NCBI GenBank assembly: GCA_038998365.1
Contig: JAVZHJ010000027.1
Span: 1 to 9,792, forward strand
Length of the DNA stretch: 9,792 bases
Source of the DNA: JAVZGQ01 sp038998365
GTDB lineage: Archaea; Aenigmatarchaeota; Aenigmatarchaeia; CG10238-14; SCSR01
Direction: 5' to 3'
The notes beneath the pieces were generated by a model that searched no databases, was not told the DNA's origin, and saw only the letters and a program-made list of their open reading frames with translations. Positions 1-7,123 of this stretch are shown in pieces. The stretch's first letter is position 1. Every line of letters starts with the position of its first letter. Both the position numbers and the translations under genes were made by a program.

Positions 1-2666
1 TTAGAAGAATCTGGTCCAGTCGGATCGGCGACACAGCACCAACCAGGAGCACAATCTCCATTTTTCTCACACTTAGGCAAAGCTTTGCAAGTATAATCAT
101 TTACTTTTGGTTTATAACTACAGCTTCCAGAAGGACAATCACAAACTATTTTAGTGTGATTAACAGGATCATACCTCCAGTTTCCGCTAGCATCTTTGCA
201 ATCATCATCTTTCGTGCATTCAACACATCTCCCATCCGCACATCTTATTTTTCCATCTGTCCTTTGTCTGCAGTCATAATCTTGGTAAACAAGAAGCCTC
301 AAATAATTAACATACCACTCCCTCACTACACTACTGTCCTGGCAAGAATCTGTTTGTGTTTGACAAGTGTAAGAACCACCTTCAAGCCTTGTGCCAGTAG
401 TGGTTCCTTTAACCAAAACATTTATTCCGCCATCAGAATCGCTACCTTCGCAGCATAAGCAATCATAAGTGCATTTTCCGTTTGTGCCACAATTCCATCC
501 AGCATCATGTTCATCGCAATCAGGATGAGCACCGCAAGCTTGTTCACACTTACCATCTCCTGCACTTCTTGAGCCACATTTATCAACAACACCATCAACG
601 GTGCTCTCTTTCCTGTCAGAAGTGCAACCTCCTGTTGGCCCACCTCTTGCTCCTCCCCCATCAGTTATTATGCAATAACCATCATCCGGATCCCAAACCC
701 CTTGTCTCCATTCTGTCTCAGAAATCCAAACTTTGCAAATGTCGCCCTCATCTCCAGAAGGCCATCCTCCTCCACACTTTATGTTTCTCCACATAGCTTC
801 TGTCTCAGGACACCAAGTATGATAACCATAAATATAACCTATGTAATCGTAGTGTTGAGCTTGACTTACCCCAACTGCGCACTTTGGAAAACTGCTTCCA
901 ACACCACCTGCAAAATCGTACCAGCTTAAATCATTGCAACTGCTATCCTTCATCTTCCTCCAGCAAGTGCAAAACCAATCATTACAAGTTGGGCTACCGC
1001 ATGCATTACAACCAGCGTCCACACAATTCTCCACGCTTGCAGAAATGGTGTAAGGCTCTGCACCACTAACTTTTTTCACCAAAGCATAACTGCTCAAAAC
1101 ATCATTGCTTGAGCAAGACTCAGAAGAGCTTCCTGAGTTTGTTGATTTGCAATCGTAGCTTGAAGTTGATGGACAAGCTGAAGACCATTTCACATATAGA
1201 TCATAGTCTGAGGATGAAGAAACACTCCAAGTTATCTTGCACTTCTTTCCTGTAGGTGCAGAAACAGTGTAATACTGCTCGCTTCCACACATGTTGCTCT
1301 TGCTTCCAGAAGAAGAGCCAAAGTTGTAGGCTGAGCCACAAGAGGTGTAGCTTGAACTATCACAAGCCGGCAGTAAGTGAACATTGTCTGTAGCACCGTA
1401 ATGATAACTTTCATACCAAACATCAAAGTGATAATCGCCTTCTTCTTTTGCAGTGAATGTTGTTCGGAAAGTTTTTGTTCCGCTTCCCACAGGATCGAAA
1501 GCGGTATAGATATGAGTTGAAGAATCACAAGTTCCATCTAAAGTGCAATGAAGGTCTGAAAGATCAGTCCTATGTTTTCTGATTTCAAAAGTTATTTTTC
1601 CGCTATATGTTATACCTCTAGTATCCACACTTATGTAAACATCTGCAGAAGAAGTTTTAACATTTGTCCAATAAAAAGTTACATTTGGATACGGACAATC
1701 ACCACAATCCATTTTTCCTCCTGAGCATGGAGATTCACAAGAGCAACCAAGCTGAGTAGCACAATCCATACAACACCATCTATAAGTTGGTGGTAAGGTT
1801 GTGGTGGTTGTGGTGGTTTGAGTTATTTCGTAACTTTGTGTGCTTCCTACTTGGCTTTGATATCCTGATTTGGAACAAGAGCAATACCAATTGTGTGTTC
1901 CGACTGACAAAGAGGATGTGCTATATTTGTATGAGGGAAGATTATTGCAGAGAGCACTAGTTGCAGAATAAGCAATGCCATTAATGTAAACATTACAATT
2001 CGCGCCGTCTATAAAATTCCCGCTTTGATCAAGATAACGACAACAAAAATTAACATTAGTTCCATATGGTTGTGGGCTAGATGGTACTGCAAATTGTGAT
2101 AAAGAAGTTGGGTTTACTGCCCCACATTCACCAAAAACGCAAGAACAAGTAGCTCCTGAACAAGAAGACCAAACACAATCTGAAGTGCAAGTTGTTGTAC
2201 CTGTACAGTATTTTGTCCCACCACCTGGACAATCTTCCGAAGAACAGTAAGCACAAGGTATTGTGCTACCTGGAGTACACTCAGCACCGCATGATCCACT
2301 TATGCACATACAGCTTGTTGGTGAACAAGTAGGAGTACATCCTCCACAATTTCCATTAATTGAACAAGAGCCTGTACATGATGCAGTTGATGGGTAATCA
2401 CACCACTTGTGGCCTTCACATTGATCGACAGGACAATTAATCGTTATGGTGCAAGGATTTCCATAAGAGCTACAAATTGAAGAACAAGTACAAAAGTCGT
2501 AACCTGATTCTATACATATATAATATCCTAAACAACTTAAGGACCCACAACTACCGCAGTCCATATTTGAAACACACTCACTCCATTGAGCACAATATGC
2601 TTTCACAAGATTAAATGAAATGGTAAAAATTAATATGAAAAAAATTAGAATGTATTTTTTCTTCAT
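1..2666 (-). CDS. Giant Cys-rich secreted surface protein, C-terminus beyond window
   Basis: An uninterrupted frame runs from the ATG at 2666 to the left edge, 888 codons with no stop, so the gene is 3'-partial. Residues 1-23 form a signal peptide (basic MKKK, hydrophobic core, likely cleavage after VKA). A Cys-dense stretch (about 24-180) is followed by an Ig-like beta domain (about 183-280), a poly-Thr linker (T284-T290, then LPP), another Cys cluster, a second beta-sandwich-like domain (about 322-434), a segment resembling a PPC domain (about 437-550, with 'DYDLYVKW'), then further Cys-rich modules to the edge. A hand count gives about 92 Cys, roughly 10% of residues, implying heavy disulfide bonding outside the cell. 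A strong GAGGTGAT directly precedes the ATG, and the ATG overlaps the upstream gene's stop (ATGA), so translation is probably coupled. No enzymatic motif was recognised; an adhesin or envelope structural role is inference. Confidence 0.9.
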   Translation of the reverse strand, partial: MKKKYILIFFILIFTISFNLVKAYCAQWSECVSNMDCGSCGSLSCLGYYICIESGYDFCTCSSICSSYGNPCTITINCPVDQCEGHKWCDYPSTASCTGSCSINGNCGGCTPTCSPTSCMCISGSCGAECTPGSTIPCAYCSSEDCPGGGTKYCTGTTTCTSDCVWSSCSGATCSCVFGECGAVNPTSLSQFAVPSSPQPYGTNVNFCCRYLDQSGNFIDGANCNVYINGIAYSATSALCNNLPSYKYSTSSLSVGTHNWYCSCSKSGYQSQVGSTQSYEITQTTTTTTTLPPTYRWCCMDCATQLGCSCESPCSGGKMDCGDCPYPNVTFYWTNVKTSSADVYISVDTRGITYSGKITFEIRKHRTDLSDLHCTLDGTCDSSTHIYTAFDPVGSGTKTFRTTFTAKEEGDYHFDVWYESYHYGATDNVHLLPACDSSSYTSCGSAYNFGSSSGSKSNMCGSEQYYTVSAPTGKKCKITWSVSSSSDYDLYVKWSSACPSTSSYDCKSTNSGSSSESCSSNDVLSSYALVKKVSGAEPYTISASVENCVDAGCNACGSPTCNDWFCTCWRKMKDSSCNDLSWYDFAGGVGSSFPKCAVGVSQAQHYDYIGYIYGYHTWCPETEAMWRNIKCGGGWPSGDEGDICKVWISETEWRQGVWDPDDGYCIITDGGGARGGPTGGCTSDRKESTVDGVVDKCGSRSAGDGKCEQACGAHPDCDEHDAGWNCGTNGKCTYDCLCCEGSDSDGGINVLVKGTTTGTRLEGGSYTCQTQTDSCQDSSVVREWYVNYLRLLVYQDYDCRQRTDGKIRCADGRCVECTKDDDCKDASGNWRYDPVNHTKIVCDCPSGSCSYKPKVNDYTCKALPKCEKNGDCAPGWCCVADPTGPDSS

Positions 2667-3316
2667 ATCACCTCTCCCTTCAACTCAAATATTTTAAGCC
2701 CTTTGTCCAAATTGTTCTTGAAATTATAGTTTTGTGGCAAAGAGCCATCGAAAACATAAATTCTTATAATATTATATTCTCCTTTCTTGTTTAAAACATA
2801 GCCTGAAAGAGCAAAATTGTAGTAGTCTTTCTTATTCAATTTAGAACTACAAAAAATTCTTGGAAAATTGATTCCTGCTTTAGCTTCTGTATATCTGCTT
2901 GGAAAAGCCGTGCTATACAATGGGAAATTTGTGTACATACATGCATAGTAGCTATCAAATGGAATATCAAACTTTAACATATTCACTTGCAAGCCAAGAT
3001 ATTCAAGAGGCCTAAAAGTTGTGATGAATTCGCTCTTTTCACAAGGAATTATGTTTTTAATGGCTACACTACAATTCAAATATCTATCTTTCAAAACTAT
3101 TGTCTCATCTTCTCTCATTGTACATAAGGCATAGCTTAAGTTCTGTTGATTCATTATTATCTCGCAATCATTCACTTTATAGACATTGAAGCTTGAAACT
3201 TTTTCTTCTATAACTTTTAAAGTTTCATCATTTTTATTAAGTTTAAAAAATAAGATTGTAAGGGAAAAAATTAAAATGAAAAATGCGGTTATTAAAAAAA
3301 TTGTTTTTCTATTCAT
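2663..3316 (-). CDS. Membrane-anchored protein of unknown function (217 aa)
   Basis: I do not recognise this family. Residues 5-24 are a single hydrophobic segment after MNRK, so the protein is either anchored by its N-terminus or secreted. The remaining ~190 residues look like an extracytoplasmic beta-rich domain with six Cys (NDC, ALC, LNC, IPC, YAC, IFC), enough for three disulfides. GGAG sits 4 nt before the ATG and a TATA-like palindrome lies about 40 nt upstream, giving a leader of roughly 13 nt. Its TGA stop overlaps the ATG of the giant Cys-rich gene by ATGA, so the two form a coupled operon. It could be a small partner or assembly factor for that surface protein; this rests only on position. 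Confidence 0.85.
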   Translation of the reverse strand: MNRKTIFLITAFFILIFSLTILFFKLNKNDETLKVIEEKVSSFNVYKVNDCEIIMNQQNLSYALCTMREDETIVLKDRYLNCSVAIKNIIPCEKSEFITTFRPLEYLGLQVNMLKFDIPFDSYYACMYTNFPLYSTAFPSRYTEAKAGINFPRIFCSSKLNKKDYYNFALSGYVLNKKGEYNIIRIYVFDGSLPQNYNFKNNLDKGLKIFELKGEVI

Positions 3317-3350
3317 TTATCTCCAAATAATCTTTTCTTTTTCTTGTGAT

Positions 3351-3360
3351 ATAAATTTAT
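3351..3360. promoter_or_regulatory. Shared palindromic TATA element of a divergent promoter
   Basis: ATAAATTTAT is a perfect 10-nt palindrome in the 71-nt gap between the divergent starts at 3316 (-) and 3388 (+). Read rightward it lies about 32 nt before the ATG at 3388, which fits a start site a few nt before that codon. Read leftward it gives a leader of about 13 nt containing GGAG. No other TATA-like element is as well placed. Archaeal TBP sites are near-symmetric, so one site serving both strands is plausible; orientation would then depend on flanking BRE sequence. Confidence 0.6.
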
Positions 3361-3387
3361 ATGCTGCTAAAACAACAAATTAAGATT

Positions 3388-4788
3388 ATGAGAAAAATTT
3401 TTATAATTCTAATTATTTTGTTCATTCTGCCAGAAATTTCACTTGCTGGAACTAAATGGATAAGCTGCTGCTCAAGTGGGTGTGATAAAAGCCCTGGAGA
3501 AGATATAAGTTTTGATGGGAGCACATATTGTTGCACTGACTTTGGCTGGGTTTCTGGACCATGTCCCATATGTACAAGAAACAATCCTTTTATAACAATT
3601 ATTCCAAACTATCAACAAGGAACTTGGGGACAAACTCTAACCTATACGGTAAAAGTTGAGAATAAAGACAGTTATGCTTGTGGTCAAAGCACTTTCAGCT
3701 TAACCGTAACTCAGTGTCCTTCCGGAGCAGGATGGAGCTTTACTTGTAGTTTAGCAAGCAATCAACTCACAATATCACCAAGTTCTTCTGGAACTACTTC
3801 TATCAATGTGACATCAAGCAATTCAGCTCCTTCTGGTGTGTACACATTCAAAGTAAAAGCAACAAACAACGCTAATACGAATTATTACAATGAGAGCTTT
3901 GCTTACTACAGCCTAGATTGTTTCTGTGGGTCTTGGTCAAATCAAGGCTGTGGTCAAAATGGTTGTTCGAGCAATCAAATGTATCAAACAAGAAGTTGTA
4001 ATCCACCAGGCTGTGATGCCCAAACACAATGTGTTGGTCCTTCTTACGGCTCTTGGCAGAATTTGGGCTGTGGTGCTAGCTGCGGGACTGCTGGAACTTG
4101 CTCAGCCAATCAACAATGCCAAAAAAGAAGTGATAGCTATGGGTGTGCTCCTGACGAATATCGATGTATAGCAGATGCTAGCTGTGGTACAACCACAACT
4201 ACAACAACTTTGCCATCTGGTTGCCCAAATCCAAATGGAATATGTGAATTCTCTTTTTCAGAAACTCAAGCAAACTGTCAAGAGTGCAAAACAGTTCTTA
4301 AGCTTTACATAGATGGCTCTGAAGTTACTTCTTCCACATACTTGTATCCTGGTCAAAAAGTAAGTGTTGTTGTTTACTTCAACGACTCAAGGTACAATTC
4401 AACCCAAGGCTTTAACGTGAAGTATGAATTTTGGATTGATGACACAATTGTTTGGGATTATACCAATGGGTGTAAATTCTGCTGGAAAAGTTTAGATCAG
4501 TTAGGATGCAGTGACCGAACAAACAAAAAACATTGGCATTCTCTAACAGAAGAAGTTGAAGCTTACATGGAAAATGGTTACGGAAAGCTTACATTTAAAG
4601 CTACTTTGCCTACAACTTTAACCCCTGGGCGACCACACAAAATAAAAGTTGTGCCTGTTATCTTAAGCTTTCCTGTGACGCTTAGAGCAGCAGAAGCTGA
4701 AGTAAGAATTGGTGATGGCTTGTATAATTTTGTTTTAGTAGTAAAAAACATTTTCAGAAGGCTCACAGGCTTCTTAATCCTAAAGTAA
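3388..4788 (+). CDS. Secreted protein with TSP1-like Cys repeats and Thr linker (466 aa)
   Basis: Residues 1-20 are a signal peptide (MRKIF, hydrophobic core, likely cleavage after SLA). A Cys cluster (about 27-65) is followed by an Ig/NEW3-like beta domain (about 68-177). Two degenerate ~45-residue Cys repeats follow (about 178-265): each carries GSW, then GCG, then a CSxNQ-like site and an R-containing end, resembling thrombospondin type-1 repeats. A linker T268-T274 then LP leads to a CPNPNGICEF/CQEC motif and a C-terminal beta domain (about 285-450). The tail 'IFRRLTGFLILK' is short, basic and hydrophobic. I chose the ATG at 3388 over the in-frame ATG at 3361 because the TATA element lies at 3351-3360 and the signal peptide then begins at residue 1. 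A role in adhesion or the envelope is inferred. Confidence 0.85.
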   Translation: MRKIFIILIILFILPEISLAGTKWISCCSSGCDKSPGEDISFDGSTYCCTDFGWVSGPCPICTRNNPFITIIPNYQQGTWGQTLTYTVKVENKDSYACGQSTFSLTVTQCPSGAGWSFTCSLASNQLTISPSSSGTTSINVTSSNSAPSGVYTFKVKATNNANTNYYNESFAYYSLDCFCGSWSNQGCGQNGCSSNQMYQTRSCNPPGCDAQTQCVGPSYGSWQNLGCGASCGTAGTCSANQQCQKRSDSYGCAPDEYRCIADASCGTTTTTTTLPSGCPNPNGICEFSFSETQANCQECKTVLKLYIDGSEVTSSTYLYPGQKVSVVVYFNDSRYNSTQGFNVKYEFWIDDTIVWDYTNGCKFCWKSLDQLGCSDRTNKKHWHSLTEEVEAYMENGYGKLTFKATLPTTLTPGRPHKIKVVPVILSFPVTLRAAEAEVRIGDGLYNFVLVVKNIFRRLTGFLILK

Positions 4789-4817
4789 ATTTAAGATGAA
4801 AAAACAAAAGAGATATT

Positions 4818-6605
4818 ATGAGATTCAAGCTCTTTATCTCATTCTTAATCTTTATTTCAATTCTTCCTTTTTATTCTTTAGCCCAAATTCCAGATGTTTT
4901 TGGTAACGGAATAAACGGAAGCTTAACGCTAACCTCAAGCACAAGCTGGACTACTCCAGGAAACTTGTACAACTTCACAAATTTAACCATAAATCCCGGT
5001 GTCACTCTAAGCGTGAGTCCTGGTGTTATAATTAGAGTCAGAGGAACGCTTACTGTTTATGGAACTATAAGTGCTGATGAGAAAGGTGGAAGGGGAGGGG
5101 AGAATGGGGCAGGAAGCAATGGTCCAGCAACTGATAAAGTTGGTGGGAGAGGAGGAAGCGGATATATAAATAACTATGAAGCAAGAGGTGGTTATTATGG
5201 TGGTGGGGGAGGGGCACAAGGAGTTGGTAGTGGTCGCTCTGGTGGCTCTTACGGTGGAGGTGGTGCTAGCAGTAGTGTGACTATCCCCCCTGAATGTGTG
5301 GGTGGTGCTGGAGGAGGAATAATAACAATTTATGCCCGCACCCTTAACATAACAAGTAGTGGAAAAGTAACTGCAAGTGGAGGAAGAGGAAGAATTTGGG
5401 GAAGTAGTAGCTACCCTTATGCTGCAGCAGGTGGTGGGGGAGGAAGAATTTATATCTATTTTGGCTCTGGTGGTTACACAAATTCGGGAATTTTAATAGC
5501 AAGAGGTGGAAATGCGACTGTAAAAACAATTACAAGCTTCCCTGATGCTGGAGCAGGTGGTGGAGGAGGTGGATACATAAAGATAACTGGACCTACTAGC
5601 CCAACTGTTGGCAGTACTGATGTATCTGGAGGTTTTGGTGCATCAAGGGGGGGTTTTACTGCGGAAAATGGATTTCCTGGCTCTGTAGAAACATTCATAG
5701 ATCCTTCTTTAGCTGACGCTCCTACCACAACAACTACCACTACCACATCAACTTCTACCACAACTTCAACTACCACTACCACATCAACAACTACAACTAC
5801 TACTTTACCTCCAACAGAAGGCATTCCTCTCGAGTCGGCTGAACAAGAATTCCTAATTTCAGAAATTCTTATATGGGGAGATGAGGGAATTTACTTCAGT
5901 GGAAACACCAGCTACATTGCAATTTATGTGAACGCTTCCATGCCAAACGATCCTTATGGTGAAATAGGAATGAATTGTTATCTTGGGGGGGATGAAACCA
6001 CTCCTGATGCTCAAAACTGCTCTGTCAAATTCCATCCTCAAAGAGGAGTTTGTTCAATTCTTTGGCCAAATTATTTCAAAGGCTTAAACGAATCTTATGA
6101 GATGAAATGCAAAATATACAATCCAAAAAGTGGTGTTGGTGGATACATAAACAGAAGCTTTGTTCCAATAAACTTTTCAGTTTGGTTTTCCGATTATTCT
6201 TCTTTAGTTGGGGAAGAATTCAACTTTCCGGTTAACATCAAAAACTCTGGTTTATTCTCTGATACTTACAATTTAACTGCTAAAATAGTCTCTGGAATTG
6301 CTTCAATCAATCCAGCTACAAGATCTTTTTTAGTTGAGCTGCATGGAGATGCTTTCGATCCTCACATTTGGAACCAAACTGGCCCGGGATTAAAGCAAGC
6401 TTACATAAAAACAGTAATTCTTGATGCAAGCTCTGATGTTATTCTTTGTGTTAACATCACTTCTATGATATATCCAATTGAATCTAAAGAGCCTTGTGTT
6501 CGCCTTAAAGCTGAATTCAGAAGCTTGCCTGAGCTTGGTTTGCTCCAAATCTTTTTCTTAGCATTTATAGCAACGATTTTTATTTTTAAGTTCAAAATCA
6601 AATAA
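4818..6605 (+). CDS. Gly-rich surface protein with Thr/Ser stalk and C-terminal anchor (595 aa)
   Basis: Residues 1-22 are a signal peptide (likely cleavage after SLA). Residues ~25-88 have short beta-strand repeats typical of a beta-helix-like passenger. Residues ~90-290 are strongly Gly-rich, with repeated GGGG runs alternating with beta strands such as GGIITIYARTL and GGRIYIYF. Residues 303-329 are an uninterrupted Thr/Ser stalk of 27 residues, followed by LPPTEG. An ectodomain (about 335-570) has N-glycosylation-like NxS/T sites and an Ig-like 'FPVNIKNSGLFSDTYNLTA' stretch. Residues ~573-590 are a transmembrane helix ending in KFKIK, so the body faces outward with a short cytoplasmic tail. 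It starts 29 nt after the preceding stop, probably in the same operon. It is probably a cell-surface stalk or adhesin; no catalytic motif is visible. Confidence 0.87.
   Translation: MRFKLFISFLIFISILPFYSLAQIPDVFGNGINGSLTLTSSTSWTTPGNLYNFTNLTINPGVTLSVSPGVIIRVRGTLTVYGTISADEKGGRGGENGAGSNGPATDKVGGRGGSGYINNYEARGGYYGGGGGAQGVGSGRSGGSYGGGGASSSVTIPPECVGGAGGGIITIYARTLNITSSGKVTASGGRGRIWGSSSYPYAAAGGGGGRIYIYFGSGGYTNSGILIARGGNATVKTITSFPDAGAGGGGGGYIKITGPTSPTVGSTDVSGGFGASRGGFTAENGFPGSVETFIDPSLADAPTTTTTTTTSTSTTTSTTTTTSTTTTTTLPPTEGIPLESAEQEFLISEILIWGDEGIYFSGNTSYIAIYVNASMPNDPYGEIGMNCYLGGDETTPDAQNCSVKFHPQRGVCSILWPNYFKGLNESYEMKCKIYNPKSGVGGYINRSFVPINFSVWFSDYSSLVGEEFNFPVNIKNSGLFSDTYNLTAKIVSGIASINPATRSFLVELHGDAFDPHIWNQTGPGLKQAYIKTVILDASSDVILCVNITSMIYPIESKEPCVRLKAEFRSLPELGLLQIFFLAFIATIFIFKFKIK
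5731..5788 (+). repeat. Exact 22-nt direct repeat inside the Thr/Ser stalk
   Basis: The same 22 nt (CAACTACCACTACCACATCA followed by AC) occurs at 5731-5752 and 5767-5788, a 36-nt (12-codon) period, in frame within the Thr/Ser linker of the Gly-rich protein. Identity at the DNA level, not just the protein level, suggests recent duplication or slippage that changes stalk length without breaking the frame. Confidence 0.85.
6577..6590 (+). promoter_or_regulatory. Probable TATA element for tRNA-Val, inside the upstream CDS
   Basis: TTTTTATTTTTAAG lies in the last codons of the Gly-rich surface protein. Its centre is about 25 nt before the tRNA 5' end at 6608, the usual archaeal TATA-to-start distance. 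The CDS and the tRNA are only 2 nt apart, so no promoter could fit between them. Confidence 0.5.
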
Positions 6606-6607
6606 AT

Positions 6608-6691
6608 GGGTCCGTAGTCTAACGGTTAGGAGTTTAGAACAAACGGTGCGCTTACAACGCACAGATTCCGGTTCAATTCCGGGCGGACCCA
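6608..6691 (+). tRNA. tRNA-Val(UAC) with a 12-nt insert/intron
   Basis: The acceptor stem GGGTCCG/CGGACCC is perfect and the discriminator is A (6691). The D-arm starts GTCT with loop AACGGTTA. The anticodon stem GTGCG/CGCAC is perfect around loop CTTACAA, with anticodon TAC at 6653-6655. The variable loop is AGAT, and the T-arm is TCCGG/CCGGG around TTCAATT. Read straight through, the D-stem would end GGAG, leaving a G10-G25 clash and 12 extra nt. Removing 6632-6643 gives GGAC and a normal 72-nt tRNA with G10-C25 and A15-U48. The identity call is firm; removal of the insert by splicing is inferred. A CCA end is not encoded. Confidence 0.93.
6632..6643 (+). other. Candidate non-canonical mini-intron in tRNA-Val (D-stem, position 24/25)
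   Basis: This 12-nt segment starts GTTT and ends AAA; with the next C it can form a 4-bp hairpin GTTT/AAAC around AGAAC. Because an A flanks each side, the boundary could sit one nt to the left (23/24) and give the same mature tRNA. I could not draw a good bulge-helix-bulge substrate by eye. Confidence 0.7.
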
Positions 6692-6718
6692 TTTTAAGTT
6701 TAAAATAACAAGCAAAAA

Positions 6719-6730
6719 TTTCTTTTTTCT
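6719..6730 (+). terminator. T-rich tract, possible terminator after tRNA-Val
   Basis: A pyrimidine tract, TTTCTTTTTTCT, lies 28 nt after the tRNA 3' end, with no clear stem before it. This fits archaeal oligo-T termination but is also simply AT-rich intergenic sequence. Confidence 0.35.
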
Positions 6731-6745
6731 AGACTAAAAAAGATT

Positions 6746-7123
6746 ATGGAAATTGCAGAAACTTTTGGTAAAATTGTGAATATTGCACAAAAGAGTGGGG
6801 TGATTAAAGCCCTCGAAATTTTAGGGCTTTCAAACAAAAAAATTGAGGATAGAATAAAAAAGAAAAAGTTTTTGATTGAATCAAATCATTTCGACATTAT
6901 AATAGACAAAAAAGATAAGCTCAAGCAGTTAAATCTTTACTTGTGTGAAAAAAAGTGGAGCAAGAAGTTGCTAACAAGCTTGCAAAAATCTTCTGATTTC
7001 AAGTCTATGGTTATCCTGCTTGGAAATATTGTAATTTCAAAAAAAGTTTATGAGCTTAGGTTAGGAGCTTTTGGAATTTCAAGCTCAGAGCTTGTTAAGG
7101 CTGTGTTAAAGTTCAAGAAATAG
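6746..7123 (+). CDS. Lys-rich protein of unknown function (125 aa)
   Basis: I do not recognise a family. The protein is soluble, with no signal peptide, and strongly basic in the middle (KKIEDRIKKKKF). Predicted secondary structure by eye is an N-terminal helical part (about 1-42), a short beta pair (FLIESNHFDIII) and helices to the end; helix-loop-helix spacing around 'ALEILGLSNKKIEDRI' and 'SSELVKAVLKF' could suit nucleic-acid binding, but this is only suggestive. An AT-rich element at about 6699-6708 could be its TATA, giving a leader of about 17 nt without a Shine-Dalgarno. Its last 11 nt overlap the end of the convergent NTPase gene. Confidence 0.72.
   Translation: MEIAETFGKIVNIAQKSGVIKALEILGLSNKKIEDRIKKKKFLIESNHFDIIIDKKDKLKQLNLYLCEKKWSKKLLTSLQKSSDFKSMVILLGNIVISKKVYELRLGAFGISSSELVKAVLKFKK

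Noticed and set aside
156..1537. Several short frames on both strands across the left part of the window.
   Set aside because: They lie in other frames of the continuous 888-codon minus-strand gene, which has a signal peptide, Shine-Dalgarno and no stop.
3361..3387. In-frame ATG at 3361 as start of the 466-aa secreted protein.
   Set aside because: It touches the TATA element itself and would add nine residues (MLLKQQIKI) in front of a normal signal peptide; 3388 fits the promoter spacing better.
4796..4817. ATG at 4796 as a start upstream of the Gly-rich protein.
   Set aside because: It is in another frame and stops quickly; the ATG at 4818 begins a clear signal peptide.
5007..5824. Minus-strand open frames rich in Val, Pro and Ser across the Gly- and Thr-rich gene.
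   Set aside because: They are antisense readings of the GGN and ACN repeats of the surface gene, with no start signals of their own.
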